From Mastigamoeba balamuthi (Eukaryota > Evosea > Mastigamoebida > Mastigamoebidae), in the NCBI GenBank assembly GCA_902651635.1, contig CACRSC010000150.1, positions 1-64,000 of the forward strand: a DNA stretch of 64,000 bases. The letters are read 5' to 3'. Below the pieces are notes generated by a model. The model did not search any database. It was given only the letters and a program-made list of their open reading frames with translations, and was not told the origin of the DNA. Shown in pieces: positions 42,724-51,935 of the stretch; positions within the stretch are counted from its first letter, which is position 1, and each line of letters starts with the position of its first letter. A program made the position numbers and the translations under genes.

Positions 42724-43925
42724 ATGGAGCAAGCCCCTGCGCAGAAGCGCAGGCTGTCGCCCGACGACCCGGGGCCCTCGACGCAGGCGTACGCGGCCCT
42801 GGAAACGCCCGTGCTTGTCCGGTCGATCTTCAGTTTTCTGAGCGTTGCGGAGCTGCGGAATGTGCGCCTGGTCTGCCGGCTCTGGCGCGACGTGGTGGGC
42901 TGCGCAGAGCTCTACGAGGAGATGGAGGAGCGCACGGGCGTGGTGTCGCTTTTGGTGCGGCCTCTGCGGTGTGGCGTGTGCGTGGCGGGCAAGCCTGAAT
43001 TGTACCAGTGTCACTGCACCATTACACGAATGCGCCTCCGGTTTTTGGGGGCGTTTCTGTGGAATTTCTCACGGGGGACCTGTGTGCCGCAGGGCACATG
43101 GGAGGGGCACGGCCCCGCCGAGGGCTACGTGTTCGACCTGAAATTCGTGCTGCGCGTTGCAAAGACACCCAAGCCCAACAGCGGCCTGCTTCCCGTTGAA
43201 GGTACGGGCGACCCCCACGCACCCCCAGTACACTCGTCGTGTTGTTGTACGGCACTGGCACAGCAACCCGTATGTGTATGGTCTTCTGTTGCTCTCTGGA
43301 AAAACTCAACCCCCAACGGCCGTTGTTTGACCCCCCGGGTCCCGTTTTGCCCCCCACCACCTCACCACCCCACCACCCATCCCCCCCATCCCCTCATCCC
43401 CTCCCTCCATCCCCACGACGAGCAGGGGCTGCGAAGTGGCTCCTGACGCGGATACCAGAGGGGCAGCGCATACTAGCCTACGCGCTGGGCAAGATGGAGG
43501 TCGAGTGGGTGCGCGGCACGCTCAACCCCGCGACCAGGGAGCTGGCGTTCGCGGGCCACTGCCGCAGCTGCATCCTCGGGTGCCTCGACGGCCGCGAGCC
43601 GCGCGGCGAGTACGGCGAGCTGCGCTGCGACGAGGCCGACTGCACGTGCGCACAGTACACGACGAGCAGCTGCATCGAGAGCGCCAAGTCGTGCTGCGTC
43701 ATGTGCGGGCACTCGTGGCGGTCGCACGCCAAGGTCGGCGCCTCGAGCGTGCCCCCGACGCACTCGATCGCGTGCGACGCCTACGTCATGAAGCTGCCCG
43801 CGAGGTTCGCCAAGGACAGCGTCTGCCTGGGCAAGAGCCGCGGCTGCGACTCGGGCTGGGCCAACGTCTTCGCCTGCCGCAGGGACATCCCCTTCGACAG
43901 GTCGCGCGCGCCCTGGAGCTGGTAG
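42724..43925 (+). CDS. F-box protein with Cys-rich C-terminal half
   Basis: Exons 42724-42975, 43093-43201 and 43426-43925 give 286 residues with consistent phases. An F-box occupies about residues 25-70 (LVRSIFSFLSVAELRNVRLV, CRLWRDVVG). F-box proteins bind Skp1 and present substrates to SCF ubiquitin ligases. The second half is not a known substrate-binding repeat: it carries about 14 Cys in clusters (GHCRSCILGC; CDEADCTCAQ; SAKSCCVMCGHSW; KSRGCDSGW) that could bind zinc. Introns begin GTGTGC and GTACGG; the second is very rich in CCCC/CCACC. The substrate is unknown. A GTG two codons later would be an alternative donor for intron 1. Confidence 0.78.
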
Positions 43926-44320
43926 CGCAGGGGCGGGGGGTGCACGCCTCACCTGAGGGGCTCCTCCCGCGTAGGGACTCTGTTTCACGGGCTACGGTTA
44001 CTAGCTAAACGCATCGCTAAACACATAAAGACCCTCGTTCCTGCTGTATTCCCCACGCTCTGCCGGTGCTAGCCTCCAACAGGGCTCAGCGACAGTGCAA
44101 GGCTTTCGGGCTGCGGTGCACACACGAAGGTTGAGCCACCCTCGGCCAGCTCGACCCAAGAGCAAGCGCTGTGCCCGCATCGTCGTCTCCAAACAGGTAA
44201 AACCACGAAGAGCCAGCCCACCCCCACCCCAGACGGCTGGGTGCACGTTGTCTTTGGGTATCCCTGTTTGGGTGTACTCCTCCCAGTGGGGCGGCTGCCA
44301 GTTTGCACGGGGGCTTGCTC
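43926..44320. other. convergent intergenic region
   Basis: About 395 bases between the 3' ends of the F-box and PRA1 genes; two 3' UTRs expected, no gene recognised. Confidence 0.5.
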
Positions 44321-45179
44321 TCAGACAGCCGTGGAGGTGGTGCTGAAGTCGATGTTCTCCTCGTCGCTGATGTAGAAGACCGAGTGCAGCAGGCACGCTG
44401 GGGGGCCGAGTGAAAAATCTCGATCAGATTCACGCTGACCAAAAAAGAGGGAATCTACTCACAGGCTGCCCACAGTGCGACGACCGCCCAGAACCACGTC
44501 CCCATGACGAGCCACAAGACGAGCAGCGTGACTGTTGCCACCAGGCAGCCCGAGTGAGACGCCGGGGGAGACACTGAAGATGCGCCGTACACGCGGCCAG
44601 CGCCAGGCCGAGGGCCGTCTCGGAGATGGGCCTGCCCCCGACAACCACGGGCTCGGACCTCCAGTAGAACAGGTACACCCACGCCCCGATGCTCGCCAGC
44701 GCCAGCAGGAACACCTTGAAGTCCAGCAGCCTTTGGATTGATTCATTTTGCCGGTCAGATTCCGAAAATCCAAGATCCATATCCCATATCCCGATATTCC
44801 TGAAAGAGATTCCCGTATCGTACGCCACGAGCGCGAGGAAGACGCCGAGAATCGAGAGGTAGTTGAGGCGGAACCGCAGCAGGTTCGACCTGACGCGGGG
44901 CGCCGCGTCCTTGGGCCCCGGCACGCCGTACCTCGACCTGTCGCCCCTGAACTTGGCCCACGGCTGCCAGGCCCTGGCGGCCGCGCTGGACCTCACGCGG
45001 GACCCGATGACCGCCGCCGCCGGCAGCACCGCCGCCGCCGTGGCGCCCAGGAAGCCCCCGGGGGCCGCCGAGGCGGGCGCAGGGGCCGCGGGCGCCGAGG
45101 GCGCGAGCGGGGCCGCGGAGCTGGCGGCGCTCGAGGGCGGGAGGGTCTGGAAGTCGAGCTCCTTGGCGTCGTTGAGCAT
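44321..45179 (-). CDS. PRA1-family (prenylated Rab acceptor-like) membrane protein
   Basis: Starts MLNDAKELDFQTLPPS at 45179, with a long Ala/Pro-rich cytosolic leader. The PRA1 signature follows: ARAWQPWAKFRGDRSRYGVP, then RVRSNLLRFRLNYLSILGVF, a first hydrophobic pair, and WRSEPVVVGGRPISETALGL. A second pair is VATVTLLVLWLVMGTWFW. The last exon ends HSVFYISDEENIDFSTT. PRA1/Yip3 proteins are ER-Golgi membrane proteins that bind prenylated Rabs. Intron 1 (donor GTACGA, acceptor CAAAG) is AT-rich and has repeated CATATCC/GATATTCC words. CAAATATCC and GAGATATTT lie 77-106 bases upstream of the ATG, in the region shared with the SET gene. Confidence 0.84.
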
Positions 45180-45857
45180 TTGTCGGGGGCCGAGTTTCGA
45201 GTTTGTTGTGCCGGTGGGGTCGCGCGTGCGCACTACGTGGAAGAGACCAAAACACAAATATCCACTGGCGTCACGGAGATATTTCGGCCATTTTTTCTGA
45301 CGAGGGCTGCCGTCCGGTGCTCGCCGGGGAACCCCCCCCCGCGCGCGTTCCGAAGAGGGGTCTCGCGTACTCGGGAGGGACCGAGCTGCGCTTCCGGTCT
45401 CGGGTTCCCCGCAGATGCTCGATACGGCATCATTTCTCCGAGACTTTCACTTCCCTACCTCAGTAGCGAAATCGCATTGTATTCTCTGATTCTTACATTG
45501 TCCTTTCACGGCAGGCTCTATATTTGGCGGCATGCCTTCCGCGGAGCACCAGACCCCGCGGCTGAAGGCACTCAGCGTCCGTTCCGACCGGTAGCCTCGT
45601 CCAAAGTTCCGCCTGGCCCAGAGACTCCGTCTGGTGCTGTCCCCGAGGGTATGGGTGCGAGCAAATGCGCACCGGAGGAAAGTATGCACCTGCTGCATTC
45701 CGTCTCCACCCTCCTCCCAGAGGGGGAACGAAAAGACCCGACTTTCAGACCAACCACAGCAACTCTATTTTTGACACGAAACCCCTCATAACTCTTAGCA
45801 ACCCGTTCAGAGTCGGACCCCGTTTGGCCTGCCACCCATCACCGCCACGCGCACTCG
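45180..45857. other. divergent promoter region, PRA1 / SET gene
   Basis: About 680 bases. CAAATATCC (45256) and GAGATATTT (45277) serve the PRA1 side. CTATATTTGGCGG near 45516 could serve the SET side although it is about 340 bases from its ATG. No gene. Confidence 0.5.
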
Positions 45858-46745
45858 ATGGCCACCACAGGCACAGCCGCGCCATGCTCGCCCTGCGTGT
45901 CCACGCGCCTCCGGGAGCTCGTCGACGAGGACACGAGCAACGAGCAGCGCGCAATGCTGCCCCGCTTCCTCGAGCACGTCACGACGGCTGCGGCCATGCT
46001 GCCGCTCGTCGACGAGTGGGCCTCGCGCACCGACGTCGCCCCGCAGCCAGGGCTCGAGCTGCGAGCGTCTGTCGGCGTTAAGGGTGCCGGCGTTTTCACG
46101 ACCCGGCCGTTCGTCGAGGGGGAGATAGTGTGCCAATTTGGGAGCAGGCGCACAGCGTCCGAGGCGCCGTTCCTGGAGCTGATCGAGCGCTTCCCAGTCG
46201 ACTCCCCGCAGCACAAGTACAGCCAGGACGCGGTGCAGCTCGACGTCGACCTCTACGCGCTGCCCGAGCGCTCGCTGGGGTTCCTGGTGAACCACAGCTG
46301 CTGCCCGACGACGTATTTCCGCCCAGACTCGCAGGGGCTGTCCCTCGTGGCCCTCAGGCGCGTCTCGGCCGGGGAGGAGGTCACCTACGACTACTCGACG
46401 ATCGTCTTCGACGAGTACACGCTGCACTGCAGGGAGGAGAACTGCCAGTGCAGGGGCTTCGCTGGAAATCCGGCGTTTTTCTCCGAGTCTGAGAAGAAGG
46501 CGCTGCTCTCGCGGGTTCCGCCCGACAAGCTGACCCCGGTGGTGCGCAAGCTCCTGAGAACGCGCTACGACGGGTTCTTCTCGGAGAAGAAAATCATGAG
46601 CTACCACGAGGGCAGCGACCTGCGCGCACTCGTCTCGGAGGGTACATACAGATTCGACCCCGTCTTCACCAGGCAGTGTGGGTGCCTCGCCGGTGAGCGC
46701 AGAAGCTCGATCAGGTCGTCTCATCCGCCAGCACTAGCACTGTAA
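45858..46745 (+). CDS. SET-domain protein
   Basis: Intronless, 295 residues, starting MATTGTAAPCSPCVSTRL. The N-terminal 70 residues are helical. SET motifs follow in order: GVKGAGVFTTRPFVEGEIVC, a short insert, GFLVNHSCCPTTYF (the N-H-S-C substrate/cofactor motif), VALRRVSAGEEVTYDYS (the catalytic Tyr motif), then TLHCREENCQCRG, a Cys-rich post-SET element. These enzymes methylate lysines of histones or other proteins using S-adenosylmethionine. The small insert and compact size resemble SET proteins of the SMYD/fungal single-SET type rather than the large histone methyltransferases. The tail after the post-SET region is about 60 residues. The target is unknown. Confidence 0.86.
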   Translation: MATTGTAAPCSPCVSTRLRELVDEDTSNEQRAMLPRFLEHVTTAAAMLPLVDEWASRTDVAPQPGLELRASVGVKGAGVFTTRPFVEGEIVCQFGSRRTASEAPFLELIERFPVDSPQHKYSQDAVQLDVDLYALPERSLGFLVNHSCCPTTYFRPDSQGLSLVALRRVSAGEEVTYDYSTIVFDEYTLHCREENCQCRGFAGNPAFFSESEKKALLSRVPPDKLTPVVRKLLRTRYDGFFSEKKIMSYHEGSDLRALVSEGTYRFDPVFTRQCGCLAGERRSSIRSSHPPALAL

Positions 46746-47068
46746 CCCATTAGAACATACATACAACTCCAATGCCACAAGTAACCCAAAACACTTATGA
46801 CATACATAATACACAGTATGGCATTGTAAGCTACACGAACCGCCTGTCTCGCCAAGATTAATGATCGTCGTTTTCCAGCCGTATGGTTTCACCTGTTCAT
46901 CAGCCCTCGTTCCTCAGGCTCGACCTGCCCATTTTTTTCATTATTGACCCTCCGCAGGCCCTCGGGCCTTAGGAAAATCAGGACTGTGCAACGTGTTTTG
47001 TGTGCGCCACTCACTCTCCCTCCGAAACAAGAACGACTGCTACCAGCCTTCTGATTCTTTGTTGCTCG
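46746..47068. other. convergent intergenic region
   Basis: About 320 bases, markedly more AT-rich than the flanking genes, between the 3' ends of the SET gene and the repeat-protein gene. No gene. Confidence 0.5.
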
Positions 47069-49216
47069 TTAATCCTCCCAACTCCCCGAGCTCAGCATGA
47101 GTGCCTCAAGGCAGCAGTATGGCGGAGCCGTAAGAACCTCTATTACGCGCTCAGTGCCCTCGTAGTTTTCGTGATTGCGAAGCTGTGAGAGAATGAAGAT
47201 AGAGTTGACGGCCTCCGGAGTCGTCAAAAGGTCTCTGCGGTCGGCCCTTTTCCTGCTGTACTCGACGATCAGATGCACAGCCTCGCGGACGGGCTCGGGC
47301 GACAACAAGTAGGGCGGAAGTGCCAACCTCTTCAGCGAGTGGTGGTTCTTACGCAAAAATTCAAGAGCCACCAGGGCCTTGACGTCGAGGGTCTCGATGT
47401 CCGCATGCGTCAGGCTGAACGGTGCCTCTGCGAAGATGTCGAGCATGCAGGGGGACGGGCTGGAACAGATGTCCCACAGGCATTCGAGGGCGTCGTCGTG
47501 ACCGAGAGAGAACGGCTCCTGGGCTAGTGTTGCGACCACAGCGAACCTATGGTGGCAGACAGATTGCCGAAGGATCTTGCACTTGCGGACATCGTCCCTT
47601 CCGATGCAGAACGGCTCCTTGGACAGAACAGTCAACACCTCCTGATCGCTGAACTTCGTCAATATCTTGAGTGCATTCCCGTCGGTTTTCAGCAGAACTT
47701 CGCGGTTGAGGCAATACGGGGGCTCCGCGAGTGCCAGCAGAGCCTCACACGTCTTGATGCACATCACGTAACAGTCGGACCTGTCGCCAAAAGGCGACAT
47801 CTGGATGGCGTATGGCTCTAGAGCGAGTCGGCGAATGACCGCCGCCGACCCTGTCTGTGCACCGAATACCAACGGCAGTAGAGTCCGCGAGGTCGTCACC
47901 TCTGCGCGCCCGACGAACCATGGAGACAGAGCGAGGGCGTCAAGCACAGCGGCGTTGCCAGTGCTGCACGCGGCCTCCAGAGAGACGATGAGGCGATTGG
48001 GGTCGGGACGGTCGGCGTCGTCGAGTCCGTACGGGAACTCGTAGCTGTTGACGAATACGTCGAGCTGCATGTCCTCTCTGCAGAGAGAGAAAGGAGGCTC
48101 TGCCAGCGCCAGCAGAGCCTGCAGGCTGCCGCACGCACAGGCCACGGAGTGAACGTTGTGGGCATTCACCAGCCCCAGCAGGACCTCGTCTCTCCCGAGC
48201 GAGTACGGGGGCTCCGACAGAGCACGGAGAGCACCGACATCGTCAGCGGCGCACGCGGCGCACAGCGAGTACAGGGCACGGTACTTGTGCTCTCGGCGAG
48301 GGTTGTAGCGCGTGTCACTGCACGGCTGGGTCAGAGAAACCGAGTGCGGCGCCAGCACTGGCAGGTCGTACACCATGTGCCTCTTGGGCAGCATCTCACG
48401 ACCACGCAGACACCCGGTCATGGCCTCCTTCCGGCCACAGGAGAACGGAGGCTCTGCCAGAACCCGCAGCACCGGAGCACCGTCGCCACACGCGCACGCG
48501 ACACTCACGAGGCACCTCTTGCGCGCCTCGCGCTCGGCTGTGCGTCCGAGGGCCAGCCCCAGCGCCCGCGCAGCGTCCGCAGCCCCCAGAGCGCACGCAA
48601 GCGCCAGGCCATCGGCCGCGGTGAGCTCCTCCTGCTGCCCGCCCAGCAGCGAGGCCTCGAGGGACGCCAGGGCATCGAGAAGCCCCTCAGGACGGGGGGC
48701 GGCGCCTGCGCGGACAGCAGCGCGAGCGGCGACAAGGGCGACACGGGCGGCGACAGTGCTGTCCCTGCGCACGCGGTGCAGAGGACCCAGCAGCGGGTCA
48801 GGCGTCTCCGAGATGTCCAGCGGCGCCTGCTCCTGGTCGCAGCCGCAGCCGCAGCCACAGCTGGCGCAGCGCTGGCACGTGTCGTCGGGCTTCCGGAGCG
48901 GAGGCCACTCGCTCGAGTGGGGGGCGAGGAGCAGCGCGGAGAAGGGGAGGCGACCCAGACGGAGAACAGCATCGCGCGCCCACAGCGACGAGGCCGGCGA
49001 GGCTCCAGAGGGCGGGGAGCAGCAGAGGCGGACGAGGGCGTCGGCCAGTGCAACGCGGGGGGCGCGGAGGCGGCCGAGAGCGACCGAGGCGAGCAGAGGG
49101 GGGCACGACAGCGCCAGCGAGCACAGCGCCGAGGGCGCACAGACAGAGGGCAGCACGAGGGTCCGCAGCAGCCATGCTGTCCTCAGCGCAGCCTCGCTGT
49201 GGGGCTCTCCAGACAT
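47069..49216 (-). CDS. protein with about eleven copies of an unrecognised L-A-E-P-P-F-S-L repeat
   Basis: Intronless, 715 residues, starting MSGEPHSEAALRTAWLL at 49216. The first 250 residues are Ala/Leu-rich helices with a short Cys-rich patch (CQRCASCGCGCGC). From about residue 250 to the end a unit recurs: VLRVLAEPPFSCGRKEAM, ALRALSEPPYSLGRDEVL, LLALAEPPFSLCREDMQL, VLDALALSPWFVGRAEV, LLALAEPPYCLNREVLL, VLTVLSKEPFCIGRDDVR, ATLAQEPFSLGHDDALE, LDIFAEAPFSLTHADIE, LKRLALPPYLLSPEPVR, IEVLTAPPYCCLEALML and a few weaker ones. Copies are 35-60 residues apart, each preceded by a helix (ACAADDVGALRA; ACSTGNAAVLDA). The spacing and A-A-x-x-G-x-x-x-x-L lead-in recall ankyrin repeats, but the E-P-P-F-S-L-x-R-D signature is not one I know. 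A solenoid scaffold is inferred; no enzyme motif is seen. Confidence 0.8.
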   Translation of the reverse strand: MSGEPHSEAALRTAWLLRTLVLPSVCAPSALCSLALSCPPLLASVALGRLRAPRVALADALVRLCCSPPSGASPASSLWARDAVLRLGRLPFSALLLAPHSSEWPPLRKPDDTCQRCASCGCGCGCDQEQAPLDISETPDPLLGPLHRVRRDSTVAARVALVAARAAVRAGAAPRPEGLLDALASLEASLLGGQQEELTAADGLALACALGAADAARALGLALGRTAEREARKRCLVSVACACGDGAPVLRVLAEPPFSCGRKEAMTGCLRGREMLPKRHMVYDLPVLAPHSVSLTQPCSDTRYNPRREHKYRALYSLCAACAADDVGALRALSEPPYSLGRDEVLLGLVNAHNVHSVACACGSLQALLALAEPPFSLCREDMQLDVFVNSYEFPYGLDDADRPDPNRLIVSLEAACSTGNAAVLDALALSPWFVGRAEVTTSRTLLPLVFGAQTGSAAVIRRLALEPYAIQMSPFGDRSDCYVMCIKTCEALLALAEPPYCLNREVLLKTDGNALKILTKFSDQEVLTVLSKEPFCIGRDDVRKCKILRQSVCHHRFAVVATLAQEPFSLGHDDALECLWDICSSPSPCMLDIFAEAPFSLTHADIETLDVKALVALEFLRKNHHSLKRLALPPYLLSPEPVREAVHLIVEYSRKRADRRDLLTTPEAVNSIFILSQLRNHENYEGTERVIEVLTAPPYCCLEALMLSSGSWED

Positions 49217-49412
49217 TTGATTCCCTCGGTGGAGCTTTTCTGTGCACTGCAGAGGGCGAAAACAGACAAGAGCGCAGAAAACTGTCAGAGCGCCGCAATG
49301 TGGAAGTGATACACGTCACGAACGTGAACCGCCCACGTCAATTGGGGATATATTTGTTGTTGAAAGATACGCAGATAATCAATTCTATTGGCGTTTGCGT
49401 TTTGCAGTCCTG

Positions 49413-50566
49413 ATGGCCTCGGTGCAACGGACGGCCAGCGCGGAAGCGGTCGCAGACCTCGTCAGGAAGTCCGACGTGCTGCTGGTGGCCACGGGGGCCG
49501 GCGACGGCGCGAGCAGCGGGCTCAAGGTCTACAAGGAGGTCTCGGAGACGGCGGCGTACCGCGAGGCGGGGCTCACCTACGAGGACATCTGCACGACGCA
49601 CTGGCTCCGCGACGACCCGGAGCTCTTCTACGGCTTCTGGGGCTCCTGCCTCAACGCGTACAGGGACACGCGGCCGCACGACGGCAACGCGATCCTCAGG
49701 CGCTGGAGAGACGAGAGATTCGGCGAGGACGCCGCGTTCGCGTCGTCGTGGGCGTGCCACGCGGGCGAGCGCTCCGAGGTCGGCGGCGCGCGGTTCCTGT
49801 ACCTCACGTCCAACGTCGACAGGCACGCCATCGCCAGCGGCCTCGCGAGGTCCGCCAGGGAGCTGTGCGAGATCCACGGGCACGTCGAGGCGTGGCAGTG
49901 CTCGCAGCCGTCCGCCTGCAGCGGGGGCCCCAGCGCCACGTGGGCGGTGCCCCGGGGCTTCAGGTTCGAGGTGGACGAGGCCACCATGAGGGCCCGCGCG
50001 GGGCCGCCCAGGCAGGCGGCGCAGGGGACGCCCTCGGAGACGGCCGGGTGGGAGGAGAACTGGCCGCGCTGCCCGCACTGCTCTGGCCTGGCACGGCCCG
50101 CCGTCCTCATGTTCGGCGACCGCGAGTGGATCGATCCCACTGGTGAGTCCCTGTTCCCTCTGGGAGCGAGCTGAAGTGCTGTGGTCGCCCAGCCAAGGAG
50201 CAGGAGGGAATCTGGAGGGGGTGGGAGAAGGCCGTGAAGCAGCGGCTCGAAGACAACCCCGACTCCCACCTCTTGATACTCGAGGTACCTATTCCACAAC
50301 CAATGGGGAGGGAACCACTCTCACACCTCTTGCAACAGATGGGATGCGGGCTTCGTGTGCCGACGATCAGATACATGACGGAGCTGCTCCTCGCAAGCAT
50401 CGAGGTAGGTCGTGGCTCCTTGGTGAGGATCAATCCAGATAGCAAGGAGTGCTCTGTTTCGGGAGGCTTCTTCCCTGGTATGCCACACGACGCTGTCGCA
50501 GACAACATCTATCTTATGCAGGAGAAATCGCTTCCTGCACTTCGCTCGATTGATTCACTGCTGTGA
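49413..50566 (+). CDS. divergent Sir2-like protein
   Basis: Exons 49413-50142, 50193-50284 and 50339-50566 (introns GTGAGT and GTACCT), about 349 residues. The third junction is a multiple-of-three intron without stop; splicing it gives LLILEMGCGLRVPTIRYMTE, which restores the family order. Motifs: VATGAGDGASSGLKVYKE (the G-A-G nucleotide loop), YLTSNVDRHAIASGL (usual T-Q-N-I-D), CEIHGHVEAWQC with the His expected of the catalytic H-G, CPHCSGLARPAVLMFGD with one Cys pair, and LVRINPD near the end. This resembles a group of bacterial-type Sir2-like proteins with T-S-N-V-D and R-P-x-x-L-M-F-G-D rather than classical sirtuins. NAD-dependent deacylation is therefore only a possibility. GGGATATATTT lies about 60 bases before the ATG. 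Confidence 0.8.
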
Positions 50567-50649
50567 ACACTGCCAATACAGTTTGATATCCAAACTGAGC
50601 AAACTTGTTTTGAACTGTGTCTAGCGGGCATCACAGCGTCCTCAGTTTT

Positions 50650-51935
50650 TTAAGCGGTGTCGTTGAAGTCGTCGGCGAACCTGCGTGAAGCAGCCAGGCA
50701 GGGGCGAGGGCTCTCTTTCCCATCAGCTCTGCCGAAAACGTTGCTGCACTTATAGGCCAGGCTGTTGCCCGTCTGCACGACGTCCTGCATGTACACGCCG
50801 CAGTGGCTCTTGGGGTCGCACTGAAACTCGCCAGCGGAGCCAGGGTTCGTGCTCTGGATGTTGATGAAGTTGATGTTGCTGATCTTGAAGTTGCCCGGCG
50901 TCGTGGGCTGCGCGGCCTCGCTGAGCTTGTAGAACATGTTGACCTCGATGGTCTTCTTGACGTTGGTGAGGATCAGGTCCTGGAAGTGGACGTTGGACAG
51001 CGACCCAGGGCAGCCCTGAACCGTCTTGATGCGGGGCCCGCACGTGGTGCCGGTGAAGTGGACGCCCTTCACGGTGATGTCCGAGATGGTCTCTGTGCAG
51101 AGCGAGCCGATGGAGGCGCCGTGGCCGTTGCCGAACTGGCAGTCCTCGACGAGGACCTTGCTCGAGTGGATCGCCACGTTGTCGTCGCCCACCGAGATGT
51201 CGCTGTCGTGCACTGTGCTCACGCGAACACGCACGCACGCAGGGGTGGCCGTGGTGAGGGAAGAAGAGGAGCCGACTGCACAAAGCGAGACGCACCCCAA
51301 AAGTTGTCGCCGTGGACGTCGATGCCGTCGGTGTTGTGGGAGGGGTTGGCGATGCCGGTCGACGGGGGAGCGCGGAGGGTGATGCTGAAGATCTCGGTGT
51401 TGCTCGAGTACATCTGCAGGCAGTGGTCGGGGCAGTCCTTGACGGTGATGCCCGAGACGATGACGGTATCGGTGTTGCGGGGGTAGATGGTCCTGGGGCG
51501 GGCCTTGTCCCTCAGGTTGGCCCACCACACGGCACCCTGGCCGTCGATGGTGCCCGACCCCGTGATGGCCACGTTACTCTTGGCGGGGATGGTAATGGCA
51601 GCCTTGGCAGCCGCGGGCCAGTGGGCGTAGTCGTTGGAGATGCGGAGGGTGCCGTCGATCCTGAGCTCGGTGTGGTCGCCGTTGATGTTGATGGCCTTGA
51701 ACAGGAACGTCTTGCCGGCGGGGATCACGACCGTGCCGCCCCTAGGGGCTGCGGCATCGAGCGCCTTCTGGATGGCTGAGCTGTCGTCGGTCCTGCCGTC
51801 GCCGCGTGCTCCATACTTGGTGACGTCGAAGACAGAGTCGCCGACGTTGACGGTCACGTACTTGCCCTTGATGACCTTGGCGTGGCCAAGAAGCGCAGAG
51901 CACAGCACGAGCAGCACGACGCTTCCCTTCAGCAT
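50650..51935 (-). CDS. secreted polygalacturonase-like GH28 glycoside hydrolase
   Basis: Exons 51935-51296 and 51212-50650 (intron donor GTGCGT), 400 residues. A signal peptide (MLKGSVVLLVLCSALLGHA) precedes VFDVTKYGARGDGRTDDSSA. The GH28 catalytic set is complete: NTDGID, VGDDNVAI, GNGHGASIGS and RIKT. These enzymes hydrolyse alpha-1,4-galacturonan in pectin by inversion, using the three Asp residues of the first two motifs. The intron separates NTDGIDVHGDNFW from VHDSDISVGDDNV. Stop-to-stop distance to the convergent Sir2-like gene is only 83 bases. It suggests feeding on plant or algal wall material; horizontal origin is possible but it has a local-style intron and GC content, so any transfer is not recent. 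Confidence 0.94.
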
